DNA from: Heterobasidion occidentale
Taxonomy: Eukaryota > Basidiomycota > Agaricomycetes > Russulales > Bondarzewiaceae
Length of the DNA: 35,540 nucleotides
NCBI GenBank assembly: GCA_039111635.1
Contig: JBCAQO010000081.1
Location: 1-35,540, forward strand
Direction of reading: 5' to 3'
The notes under the pieces were generated by a model that worked only from the letters and a program-made list of their open reading frames with translations, had not been told where the DNA came from and searched no databases. The position numbers and the translations under genes were made by a program. This document shows positions 11,448 through 22,241 of the stretch, one piece after another (the stretch's first letter is position 1; each line of letters opens with the position of its first letter).

Positions 11448-11928
11448 TGAATACCTTCGTGGAAGGGGAGACGGATGTCGAGAGAGTCGCAGAAAGAGGA
11501 GGTCCGTCACGGAGTGCGTTGTGGAAATGGCCAGCCTGGCAATGCCCGAAGCAGCGAAAGTTTGCCAAGGGAAATTTCCCACGTCCCGGAAATATCCGGG
11601 TGAGGCGTATGAGTGTGTATGGCCGGTTATACACGACCTTATTCACCTTCATGACCTACGATGACTACATTTGTTGCAGGCTCTCGAACGAAGACTGCGT
11701 TAGACAATTATGCTCTGATGAGGGGAAGGCTTTGCACGTTGTTGACACATCATATTCGATCATGGACTTGCGGCGACCTAGTACGTCGGACTGACACGAC
11801 GGGGTTTGTCCTGCTCGCAGTGAGTGAAATTGCGCCTCGTGTGTCTATTTAATCCGATCTGCCTCTCCCACATATTGATATGCCCTTTGGCAACGTACCA
11901 CATCACTCTAGTGCCATATCAAAGGAAG

Positions 11929-12890
11929 ATGAGTGAACAACGCTCTTGCAATCATGACAACAGGTTGGCATTCCCCGAGTTGCCTAGCATGCCAGACAGG
12001 AGCGACGCGCCTCGTTGCAGAGTGTTTCTCGACGGCAATGGTCCCCTGTGCCGCGTTCTCTTATCTACTGTTCACCAGCTTGACGATGACCAGACGGAAG
12101 AACATCCCTGCGTCATGCCTTGGTGCTATTCTATCCCCCTCACCCTCATGAACAAGGCTATGGCTTTCTTCGAGTCACTGCGGCACCCCGACGGCTCACC
12201 CATCGTCTATCCTACACACGAGAAGGATCTAGAGATGTCGCCGAGACACATGTGCGAATACACGTACATCTGGAGGCTGCGGCGTGCGTTTCTTAAGGCA
12301 ATTTACGCGGCCAGTTGCAATGATCAGATGGGAAGTAACTGGCGATGGCCAAAGATCCACGGGTACCTGTATCGGGAGTACTCTGGTTACGGTCACGATC
12401 GCGCACAGCGAATGTTCTACCCGTGAGGATGAGCAGGCTGTGGGCCAGGTTCCTTACACTGTGCCGGACGTGGCCCAAATGAGTTGAGTGTTTTGTTTTA
12501 TCTGAGAATGTGGCTTGCTGATCGTACTTGGTCCTAGATTGGGCGGCGCTGCTCAACAGAGACATGAAACGAAGGAAATGGCGATCCTTTTTGTGGCGAC
12601 ATATCAGCCAAGGGTATGATTCGTTTGGAGAAGAAAATGTCAGGATGTGGTTCGCATGGCGCGAACGCAAGTACTCCATCAGCGGGGACCAATTTCTGTT
12701 CGATGATGATATCCCGCCTCGCCTCGCCTATCTAGCATCCGGAACACAGGAAGCAGAGGAGGGTAAGTCAGCTGAATCTGGAACGGACGTCAGCTGACCA
12801 GAAGGCATGGCGACAGTTGATCTTGTACAATCCGACGACGAAGGCTCCAGTTTGATCCATGTTGAAGCGGATAGAGAGCAGTCATTGTGA
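11929..12890 (+). CDS. Protein of unknown function with IWRLRR motif and acidic SIM-like C-terminus
   Basis: The frame from ATG 11929 carries several Cys/His residues (CNHD, HPCVMPWC) and the block YTYIWRLRRAFLKAI at about 12260-12305. That block closely matches one in the gene at 17.4 kb, so the two look like distant paralogues. After one or two introns whose ends I could not fix (about 12350-12538), coding resumes with DWAALLNRDMKRRKWRSFLW and FGEENVRMWFAWRERKYS. A clean 39-nt intron (12771-12809) leads to the final exon, with ATVDLVQSDDEGSS and a stop at 12888-12890. VDLV followed by SDDE is SIM-like. I do not recognise the family. The middle exon structure is uncertain, so intactness is not proven. 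Confidence 0.55.
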
Positions 12891-13445
12891 TTAGGACAGG
12901 TCATCCCACTCGATCGAAAAGACAGATTTTTCAAGTTCCACCATCTCTGATCGTATGAGCGCTTCGTATTGTGGTCAGTTGGCAGTCGTGTGCTTTGTCT
13001 TGTGTTGTATGTTTATGAGTAGTCCCCACTGAGAAGTTTCGTATCATGATGTACAAAAGAACGTGGTTATTTGGTGTTCATATTAGTGATGTCGATGAAC
13101 ATTTGTCGTCTATAATGCTGCGTGGTTGAAGCCTTGCTGTGTATGGCGGTCAAAGTGTCGTTTTATTCATTCCGCACGACAATGGAGGTTCCCACGAAAA
13201 CTAAGCTCCCCACGAGACTGCACAACTCCCGAACACACGAGAATGACATCACACACGAAAAACAAAACCGCACACACATGTTACATCTCGGTCAAGCGCA
13301 CACGAGACTGACCAGTGTTGCGTATCATAAACTGTTTCGCAAAAAGATAATAAAAGTTGAATGTGGATCACTCTAGTCTCTACGCAAACGTTCTATTCTT
13401 GCTAACATATGTCCTGGACAGAGCTGCGCGCCTCTTCACTATGCT
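12891..13445. other. Intergenic, nothing recognised
   Basis: AT-rich sequence downstream of the preceding gene, with A-rich and CACA-rich stretches. I see no gene, RNA or clear repeat. Confidence 0.4.
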
Positions 13446-14785
13446 GTGCCACTGACACATCCATGGCTCGTCGCGCAAGGCGTCTCCGATCTCGAAGACA
13501 GCGGCGAGGCCACCCTCAATAAACTCAACACCCTCATCGTTACTCTCTTGTTTGTCTCTCCAAAGTTCCGTCCCTCTGGCTCTCAAGCTCCTACTGCCAC
13601 AGGACGCGCTACCGGCTACTGGAAAATCACTAAGTACTGCACAACGCAAGCCCTCCGCATCGCCGGGTCCACCCCGGCGCGGCGCCCTGACCCTCGCCTC
13701 TAGCTACGGCACTGCAGACGCGCCTGCCGGACGCGGAGCGCGCGCTCTGTGTCTCGTTCACGTTCATGCCGTTGCCTTGCATGGCGGTGGGCCTGCAGTC
13801 CGCATGCTGGACGAGGGACACTTTGTGGACGCAGATCAAGAAGGAAAAGTGGGAGAGCGCGGTGATGGAGTGCTTTGAAGGCGCCTTTAAGAGGTGCAAA
13901 TGCGGCACAAAGGAATTGGAGGAAAGGGGGGGACATGATCAGAATGGGGTGTCGGCCACGGTGTCGCCGTATCACGTTGGAAGCTTGTCGTTGATGATGA
14001 GCAGCCACAGCTCTGCCCCGATCGCATGTGCGCCGCTCCCAGCGACCTTTGTCTTCGCGAGGGTGTTGGCGGAGAGCAAAGGCTTGAAGAGCCAGAAAAT
14101 CTACGTCAGGGAGCCCGGATCATTCATGAAGAACTCGTACGCCTGCGGCGCAAGGGGGCACGTGTCAGCCGGTGTGTGGGAACACGAGCTGTTGAAGCCA
14201 AACCAGCGGAGCACACCGAAGGAACCGCTGTATGTCGCTGGATATGACGATCAGATCTTTATTTGCGCCATAGAGCGCTGTCTTCGCATCCAGCTTGTCG
14301 TACATGCTCGCAAATATCTCGGGGAGGTGTGTCTGCTACGGCTGTGAGTATGGTGTGGTCACGGCAGCATCGAAGGGACAGGGGCACGTACACGGAACTC
14401 CTTGAGCGTCGACTGTTCGCTCGCTGTGAACGTCTGGGCCGGTGGGCTCCGGGACTGCTGACTCGACGTGCGTTCTCCTTTCCTTGCTGTCGCATTTCGT
14501 GTGGTCACGCTTGCGGGTGTAAATCGAAGATCCCCGCGTCAACTGTATGTATGCGGCCGATGGAATGTGACAAAGTCCATTTCTTCGTGTAGTATCTTAC
14601 CGAAGAAGACAAGGCAGTCGAGCAGTTCGAAACCACGCGCCGCACGGCTGGCATCAACGTCACTCAAAACAAGGACGAGGAGCGTGCGTGGGCAAGAACA
14701 CGGGCGCGAAGACGAGGGGGAGCCAGGCGAGGCGATGGGCGATGGCAACAACGAGGGCGACAACGAGGATAACAACGAGGAGTGA
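13446..14785 (+). other. GC-rich, coding-like sequence, unrecognised
   Basis: Several plus-strand frames have protein-like composition, for example TQIKKEKWESAVMECFEGAF at about 13825-13885, SQKIYVREPGSFMKNSYACG at about 14090-14150 and YLTEEDKAVEQFETTRR at about 14592-14643. A very acidic stretch, GDGNNEGDNEDNNEE, ends at a stop at 14785. Neighbouring pieces are in different frames and I found no consistent set of introns. It may be a decayed gene or several captured fragments. No family was recognised on either strand. Confidence 0.3.
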
Positions 14786-15199
14786 TGGAGGGAAGAGTTC
14801 ACAGGATAGGCAATGCAAATTGCTTCAGGGAAAACTGGCTGGACAACTTGCATGAACTAGAATAGCATCCCAGTTTAAGTTACCTCCTCATTAGCTTCTT
14901 TACAATTTATGAGAGTGAAGACAACATACCGCGCTGTAGGGCCCTCTGAGACATCTTCTCTGCCGCGTGAATTTTGACCCCAGACCTGCAAACCGTATGA
15001 AATGTCCTGTCTTTTCATCCCACTACCTACGTCTCCGAATTCACTGCTCTTTCACCTCTCTCCCCTACCTCTTCCCTCCTTCCAACAGTGCCAATGTAAC
15101 CCTCGGCATCAATATCAAGGCTGTGGTTGTAGATCAGGGATGCGGCAGAAAAGACAACAAAAAACCTACAATTCTGCGCGAACAGATTGAATGAACCCA

Positions 15200-15679
15200 C
15201 AATCGGGCGGATGACGTCCGAAGAAAAATCGAATCTTGCCCCGCAGCACGTCGATGTGGAACGAGGTCGAGACTTTAAGACGGTACCAAGCGTATTTGGG
15301 GTTCATGATTGAGAGTAGGTCATGATGTGTGGTGAGGGTGCGAGGAGCGCAAACGAAACGCGAAGTGTGAAAGGGTTTAAGGAGAAAGGCGAATGCGAAT
15401 GGAGAGCGAGTATGGTGAGCGAATGAATGCAAGCGCAAACGGATGGTAGTTGAGGACGTCACGTACCCGACACATATCCCCAACGACGTTCTCGCACGTC
15501 GAACAATCGATGTGCACTTTCAAGGCAGCGCGTCGTTCTTCTCCACCAAACTCGACAACAGCGTACGCGGTGGCTTCTGTGAGCGTGGCGAGATCCGTGT
15601 TCTGCGCCCCAATGAGCATGATATGCCTCAGTAGCCCAAAGCTGGTCGGTATGCGGACCTTATTAAAGTCGTATAGAAT
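15200..15679 (-). other. Unrecognised gene fragment fused to the RNR2 fragment
   Basis: Downstream of the truncated RNR2 piece the same minus-strand open frame continues with non-RNR sequence such as [37 protein letters not shown] and VHIDCSTCENVVGDM. This looks like genuine coding sequence from another gene, joined at about 15680. I cannot name that gene. Confidence 0.35.
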
Positions 15680-15995
15680 CCCTCGAGGCGACTGATGAGT
15701 TTGTTGGAGAAGGTGAGTCCAGGTATAAGCATAAGGCCACGCTTCTTCGACCAGAAGATTGAGGCAAAAAACCGGAGAAGATGTCCTCTGCTGCGGCAAA
15801 GGCGGCTCACCGCTCAGCGAATGTGAAGCGACGATGAGAGATCCAGCGCGATGCCCAGTCCATCTTCCTCTTGATGCAGAGGATGATCTCAGTAGCATCG
15901 CAATTCGTAGGTCCAGTCTCGTTGTGAATATTTTCCATCATTATGTGCAACGCGGTGAAGCAGCACGCTGCCTGATGGAGTCGCAAAGAACCACG
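15680..15995 (-). pseudogene. Ribonucleotide reductase small subunit (R2) gene fragment, truncated
   Basis: The R2 subunit holds the di-iron centre and tyrosyl radical needed to make deoxyribonucleotides. This fragment shows ALHIMMENIHNET (compare R2 'FQIMMENIHSET'), [22 protein letters not shown] and, after frame shifts, pieces matching the iron-ligand block and [14 protein letters not shown]. The fragment stops where R2 normally continues with HTDFACLLF, at the join with unrelated sequence. It is too short and too broken to be functional. It matches 23.47-23.81 kb in inverted orientation over about 330 bp, with clear nucleotide similarity across the whole block. Confidence 0.8.
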
Positions 15996-16013
15996 GCTTA
16001 AAAGTAGTGGATC

Positions 16014-16955
16014 TCTGGAGGAAAATCGCTCTCAGAAAGCTGCTCGTTGGGAGGTTAGATGGGGACAACACATTTCTGGAGGAACATCGCTCTCAGAAGC
16101 CGCGCGACGCCATTGGGCTACGGCCGCTTGATGGCAGGGTGGGACGCAAAGGACGAGGGCCTACGAGCAACGCATTTCTGGAGGAACCTCGCTCTCAGAA
16201 AGCTGATTGCCGAGAGGATATACGAAGATGGCCTGGGAACATCACATTTCTGGAGGAACCTCGCTCTCAGAAATGTCTCTCGACAGCCGCGAACCGCGCG
16301 CCGCCGTCTGATTGCGGTAGCTCGATGGCAAGGTGCGATGGAAAGAGCTTCGGCCTATGGGCAACGCATATCTGGAGGAAGGTCACTCTCAGAAAGCTGG
16401 TTGCCGGGAGGATAAATGGAAAGGCTCTGGGGACAACGCATTTCTGGAGGAAGGTCGCTCTCAAAAAGCTCGACAGGACGATAGAGGTGGCCGGCAAACA
16501 GCACATTTCTGGAGGAAAGTCGCTCTCAGAAAACTGCTCGTTGGGGGGAGAGATGGGGATAACACATTCATGGAGGAAGACGCTCTAAGATATGTGTCTC
16601 AACAGCCGCGCAACGCCATCTGACTACACCCGCTTGATGGCAGGGTGGGACGCAAAGAACGACGGCCTATGGGCAGCGCATTTCTGGAGGAAGGCCGCTC
16701 TCAGAAAGCTGATTGCCGAGAGGATATACGAAGATGGCCTGGGAACATCACATTTCTGGAGGAAGGTCGCTCTCAGAAATGTCTCCCGACAGCCGCTAAA
16801 CACGCGACGCCGTCTGACTACGGCCGCTTGATGTCGGGGGAATGACAACGCACTTCTGGAGGAAAATCGCTCTCAGAAAGCTGCTCGACAGGAGGATAGA
16901 CGGTGGCGGAGTGAGAGCAACCCATTCCCGGAGGAGGGTCACTCTCAGAAATTTG
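16014..16955 (-). repeat. Array A: 12 copies of the hairpin repeat core
   Basis: Cores reading (A)TTTCTGGAG..GCTCTCAGAAA on the plus strand start near 16014, 16073, 16172, 16243, 16369, 16440, 16505, 16565, 16681, 16752, 16853 and 16925. Spacers also repeat: one with GGATATACGAAGATGGCCTG lies at about 16215 and 16720, and one with GATGGCAGGGTGGGACGCAA at about 16130 and 16635. Open frames here (up to 193 codons) arise from the repeat and were not called genes. Confidence 0.85.
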
Positions 16956-17090
16956 TCGATAGAGCTAAGAGCTGGTAATATGACGACGTCCGTACAGACA
17001 TTCGGCCAAAGAGTGACCGTGGGACCGAAATCGCTGACCGTGGGAGCGGAGCTCACATGACTTCAAGTTGCCCCACTCATAGTCCTCAGG

Positions 17091-17326
17091 CGGTCGTCGT
17101 TGGGCAGCATCGTGTTTCGCGGCTGTCTAGGCAGTTTCTGAGAGCGTTTTTCCTCCAGAATTTGTCTTGTGGCGTCCTTATCGGTTGAAAGCTTTATTCC
17201 TTCATCTTCAAGTCTCCCTTTCCTTCCAGTCATCCCGCGGTCGTCACTGGGCGGTACCGTGTTTTCCGCGGCTGTCTAGGCAGTTTCTGAGAGCGTTTTT
17301 CCTCCAGAAATAGTCTTGTGCCGCTC
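17091..17326 (+). repeat. Two direct repeat units, each with one hairpin core
   Basis: About 17091-17174 and 17238-17326 share a block that includes CGGCTGTCTAGGCAG, then TTTCTGAGAGCG, a run of T and CCTCCAGAA. The cores are in the opposite orientation to array A. They lie in the presumed upstream region of the gene starting near 17420. Confidence 0.7.
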
Positions 17327-17419
17327 TTGTGCCACATCTGTTGAGACCTCTACTTTTCGTCTCCTTCACGTCGACGCACTCTCCTCCAGCAATTGTTCCG
17401 CTTCGATCTTTTCATCACA

Positions 17420-20373
17420 ATGAAAGCCTCCGTCTCCCGAGACCAATACCCCTGGGTTGAAGTCACGAGGTCGCAGCAGTCGGCATGGGTAGTTGTCGCA
17501 TTTCGCCCCTGCCCTACCATGAGTTCCACATCTTACATCTCCAGAAACGCATTCACCCCGCCAGCGGACGTGACCTTCGACGCTGATCCATCTCGTGCCG
17601 GACGCCTGAAACCGTACGATTGGGCAGTAGATCCAGCTCCTCATGACTCGCGTTTTCCCTGGAGGCCCTTCATCCCAGTTGATCCTGGATCCATCAGGGG
17701 TGACTCTTCGGAATGGATTTTTCCAGCCTCCGAAGCAAGTCATGACTTTTATTGCTTCCCTTCTCGGACCATTCGCCCAGGATTGGTCAAGGCACACAAC
17801 CAGATCAGAGCTTTTATCATCCGTTGTACCAGTGCGTTGAGAGACATTCTTGACTGGGATGGCAACCGGCCTCTCGAGGTTAGTGTGTTGCAGGAAGGGA
17901 TTGTCTATCCCTGGAAAACTGAAGAGGATGCACATATCACCATTTGGCGATTACGTCGTCCCTTTCTCGACTGCTTTGGATTCATCAGCTTTCTTGTCTG
18001 GAGGATTGAGCAGGGGTTTGGGCCGAAAGTGAGTGCTTTACAGGGTTGAGGTTTCTGCTTATATCTCATGTCTTGCTTTCTAGTGGCGTGATCGTCCTAA
18101 GGCTCAGGCCTCTTTGTCATTTGCTTTCGACCAACTGGATAAGTTCATCTTGGGCGCTCGCATCCGTGGAGTCACCATCGTCACACAGGGCTATCCAACC
18201 TGGGGTCCCGAAATGAAGACGACTTGGGAGCTTCTCAAGCTCGCACGAATCAATATTGCATACTCTTGGAGCGCTCGACAAGCGGGAGAGGTCAGCGCAT
18301 TCGGTGACCTCAGGCCCGATCGGTGGCGACTTAACGGGAAACCGTTCACGATTGTGTCCTACAAACCCCCGCCACAGACAACGTACCTGGCAATGCTGTG
18401 GGGTGACGATCGTGGCATCATCGGCTCCAAAAAAGACAGAAGATGGGAGGATTACTACTGTTCAGCCTCTTATCTATCCGCAGACGATTGCGTCAACGTG
18501 CGCGTGTTTTACATGGAGACACAGATCGGGCTGGATCAGGACGATAGTGACGCTGAAGATCGTGAGGGTTGCACAGACCCTCCCTCCATTAGGGGGCGCA
18601 CTTTCCACCTGATCGACTGTGATATCAGCCGTCTTCGCCCAGAGAAAAAGCACGCAGAAATACTCAAGAAGAGAGCAGCGTCTAACAGTCGCCTTTCTGC
18701 GGTTCTCCTATACGACCACGATCGCATTCCTCGTTCTGCCCTGTCTCGACCTGCCCCTCCTCCGCCAGCCCCTCCTCCGCCAGCCCCTCCTCCGCCAGCC
18801 CCTCCTCCGCCAGCCCCTCCTCCGCCAGCCCCTCCTCCGCCAGCCCCTCCTCTGCCAGCCCCTCCAGCCCCTTCTCCGCCTGCCTCTCTCTACCCGCCCC
18901 TCCTCTGCCTGCCCCTTCGCAACATCAGCTGTCAAATGTGTCGCCTGTAGCAATACGTCGTACAGGGGTTGGTACGTTGTCCAGCGGCAACACGTCACAG
19001 GAGGTGCAGATGCACATTGACACCCCTGGTGCAGTGTCATCATCATTCCAGCCGCACTCTGAAGATCACGTTCAAGGCGTTGGACGGTCCGAGTCATCGG
19101 AGCATCTCAGGTATGCGTTTTCTTCAATCTCAGAGCGCAAAAACATTACTGACGAATATTTTTGGTGCGCAGCACAACAACAATGCTAGTTGACTCGCAG
19201 AGCCAGTATATGGCAATGGATATCGATTTGGAGGACCGGGGCACGGGTTTGTCTTCGTCGTCAGGCCCTCCATGCATTGTGTTGTCTGACTGCGACGCGA
19301 TGCGGGAAGGCTCGTATGAGCAGGATGTGGCGATGAATGTCAACTCGGAGGTGGAGGACCGGGTTGAACGCAATTCTTCATCCAGTCATGCTCTTGTCGG
19401 CTCGAATGACGATCCAAGCGAAGACGATGTGAGATTCTCGCGTTCTCCGAGCCCTGTCATCGTTCATGAGGGACATTTGGAGGTACACGCGGTCACATCC
19501 ACTGATGTTGTCGACAGGGAGAATTATCCTCCCGCCTTATTGCTGCGCTTTTCCCGAAAGTCTACCCGCACCTCCCGGCAGTGAATTCTTAAGAGGGCAC
19601 TGGATAGCACCAGAAACCTTTCAATCTGAAGAAATGCTCATTGTCTCTCCCGGACGCTTGCGTACTTAGACAGCATCAAGGAAACGACTTCGGGAGGTTG
19701 GGCTCCCTATGCGCCGTTTGACGTTAGACCTCTGGCTATCGACACTGGCTTCTTGCGGGTATCTCACGTCAAGCTTCATCCGCTCACTGAGATCTGGTTG
19801 CTAGCCATTTTGGAATGGAAGGCCTTTGAAGTCGAGGCGTTGCTGGAGGGATGTTGCAGCATGGGATGTCGTTCCGTCTCAGTTGGAATAGCATGTGGGG
19901 TCAGCAGAAGATCGCGGCCATGCTGAACGCCGTACGAATGAACCTCGTCCCAACTGGGTGGACGGAGACAACTTCCTCATAGGCGAGCGACAAGACTCTC
20001 TCTCCTCCTTTGGCCAGCTATATCAGGAGCGGGTTCGATGGCTCCTGCGACAAACCCTACGCAAGACGTCTTGTGGCGTATGGTGGCCTGCTTGGCGCCT
20101 TGTCATCCATTTTGGGTCCAAGGACATAGTTCGGAGCTACCTGGAGGGGCCAGTGAATACACTGTCTGGGTGAACGATACACAGCTGGATCAGATCGCGA
20201 ATCGGAGTGCCCAGAAGATGAAGAGAGCGATCTGGCTCTCAAATTACTCCTGGGGTTCACGGCGCTACCAGGAATGTGTCTCTGTGGCCCAGCATGGCCC
20301 TCTGGCGTGCCAGCTACCTCTGGAATGGTTCGTGGTCGTCATCTGCCGAGACATGGTTTCAAGACAATGTTGA
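17420..20373 (+). CDS. Large gene of unknown function (IWRLRR family), apparently partly frameshifted
   Basis: The first exon runs to 18028. It carries PYDWAVDPAPHDSRFPWRPF and AHITIWRLRRPFLDCFGF, the motif shared with the gene at 11.9 kb. An intron at 18029-18083 leads to WRDRPKAQASLSFAFDQLDK, a long conserved-looking region, a (PAPPP)n tract, and an intron at 19111-19173. Coding then reads GPPCIVLSDCDAM (SIM-like) and a Ser/Asp-rich stretch. Further pieces fit one protein in changing frames: FLRGHWIAPETFQSEEMLIV (about 19590), APYAPFDVRPLAIDTGFLRV (about 19710) and RRLVAYGGLLGALSSILGPR (about 20070). The last is LALKLLLGFTALPGM (about 20235). Apparent breaks are two extra bases in a CT run (about 18885) and one missing base at about 19662. 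I do not recognise the function. It may be a recent pseudogene or carry sequence errors. Confidence 0.5.
18751..18866 (+). repeat. 15-bp proline-codon tandem repeat
   Basis: CCCCTCCTCCGCCAG is repeated about six times, followed by degenerate units, and encodes (PAPPP)n in the frame of the surrounding gene. The period is a multiple of three, so copy-number changes keep the frame. The following CT dinucleotide run does not have this property. Confidence 0.85.
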
Positions 20374-20399
20374 CAGTGTCTCCATGACGGCGAATTGAC

Positions 20400-21560
20400 G
20401 CTCGAACTTCTGTGCTGTGGTACTACACATTGCGGGGCGGGATAAGCGTGAACGTGGGGCGAATAAAAAACGTCTGGGAGCTGACAAACCTCTGGCGACC
20501 GTCCGGACGTACAATCAAGAACGTCGTCCTGGCTTCCGCGTTGCATACCCCAGAATACTAATGTAGCACATAAGTTGTAAGTAGAATTCTTGATCCGTCG
20601 GCTGGCGACGTCATTTGAGATCGTGCTGCCGAGGATTCCGAGCATGTTTTCTTTTCTTGTTGAACCTTGAACTGGACTACATATCCAAACTTCTCCTTGT
20701 TATCGATGTATTCTCGATTGCTGGCTCTTTCTCACAATGATTTGTCTCATCGCCAAAGGGCCTTGTCATTATATACACGTCGTAATCATGTCTGCTTTCA
20801 GGAGTCTCAGTGAAATTACGAAGCTACAAAGCGATTCACAGCTCTCTCCGGGCACCCCTTGGACCTGTCGGTGGGGAACGGGGGGGAAGTGTGACACGGG
20901 ACGACCGAAATGTGAAACGCGCTCCTGCCCGCGATATTGATCACCGCCCTCACCAGCGCATCTCACCGTTTTTCTCCACCCACCTTCCTGGAACAGTAGG
21001 CCTTCCTCCTATCTAGATGTCGAAGAGCCTGCCGTTTGCAAGGTATGTGGACCCACCTCAAGGAATTGCACCCTTCAGACTTTTGTTTTTTCGCAGCGTC
21101 CTGATCAACTGGTCGTCTCTTTCTTATTATCCTTCGACGTTCGAAAGCCTTATCCAGACTATGAAAAATCTGCGGCGGACTGCAGTGCATTCAACTATGG
21201 ACCGAGCTGTACACAGATGTGTACTATAGGCATCTTTTCAACGACATGTCTCGAGCTTTCACTATGGTCAGTCAGGGTTGGATTGGCGAGGCTTGGAGGG
21301 CTTGGCACCCAGAGTTTTTCCTTCGGGAGTTATTATGCTCCCAGGGATAGGAGTGGAGATTTATCACCACTAGCAATTATTCGGAGGAATCAAGGTAGGT
21401 GATGCCTTTTGCTCGAAGGCTCTGAGTTTCATTGTTCCCCAACTCCGTAAGACTTCTCGACATCATTCGCGTGCTCGAGTAGCCCTGGGTCCGTTCTGCA
21501 TCTGCCGATCCCCCAGGTTCTAGCGACACCAGCTGTAACACAGACAGGGCTTCTTCCCCT
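20400..21560. other. No confident gene; short coding-like piece
   Basis: A plus-strand frame at about 21185-21345 reads ELYTDVYYRHLFNDM and VSQGWIGEAWRAWHPEFFL before a TAG, which looks protein-like. It has no recognisable family and no clear partner exons. The remainder shows nothing I can support. Confidence 0.3.
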
Positions 21561-21564
21561 TCTT

Positions 21565-21774
21565 TGGCAAGAGCGTAGTGGATCCAATGTTGTCAGCTAT
21601 AGTGCTGAGCCGTCTGTTGCGCCGACAATAATGGAGTGTCTTCTCAGCGTCATCATCGCCGGCACTCAATGGCAAAAGCGTAGTGACTTGAATGTTGTCA
21701 GCTATAGTGTTGAGGCGTCTGGTTCGCTGACGACTGATGAGTCTTATCTCAGTGTCATCATCACCGGCACTCAG
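21565..21774 (+). repeat. 105-bp direct tandem repeat, two copies
   Basis: Copies at 21565-21669 and 21670-21774 share GCGTAGTG, AATGTTGTCAGCTATAGTG and CATCATC(G/A)CCGGCACTCA and differ at scattered positions. The unit is 35 codons long, so reading frames pass through both copies. Confidence 0.8.
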
Positions 21775-22241
21775 CACAGTTTTCAGCTACTCACCCCATT
21801 GCTGCTGAGCACTCTTTGATGGTCTCGCCCTTGCTTTCCCTGGCAGGTGCTAGTGCTATCCGTTCTCCATTGCCATCGCACAAAGCGTGGGTCTTGATTC
21901 CTTACCGGTAGCTAACCTTTTTGATTTGTCGTAGCCTGGGGAGCTTGCCTCATTCTCTCTTACCTCGGTCTTTACATTTACAGCTGGGTTTTTGATGATA
22001 TTGTGTGTTTGATGATGATGGATGGGGACTACACTTCTGATTGTTTTAGAATCTTCTTACGCATGCTGGCTCGTTCAGCGTATTTACGTTTACTTTGAAT
22101 GAATTCAGATACTCAAAAGGATATCAGATTGCTTGATCGAAATTCAACACCCGATTGGCCGACGCTGATCGGAGTTTGTCGGAATCCGAATCACGAGCGT
22201 CGATGTTGAACATCTGACAATGTGACCATCCTCCATCAATG

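Noticed and set aside
13446..14785. A single intact gene in the GC-rich stretch
   Set aside because: Plausible pieces lie in different frames without a consistent exon set, and no family was recognised; reported only as coding-like sequence.
16014..16955. CRISPR-like array (regular short repeats with a dyad)
   Set aside because: The setting is eukaryotic, spacers vary in length and themselves repeat, cores are diverged, and no cas-like gene is present.
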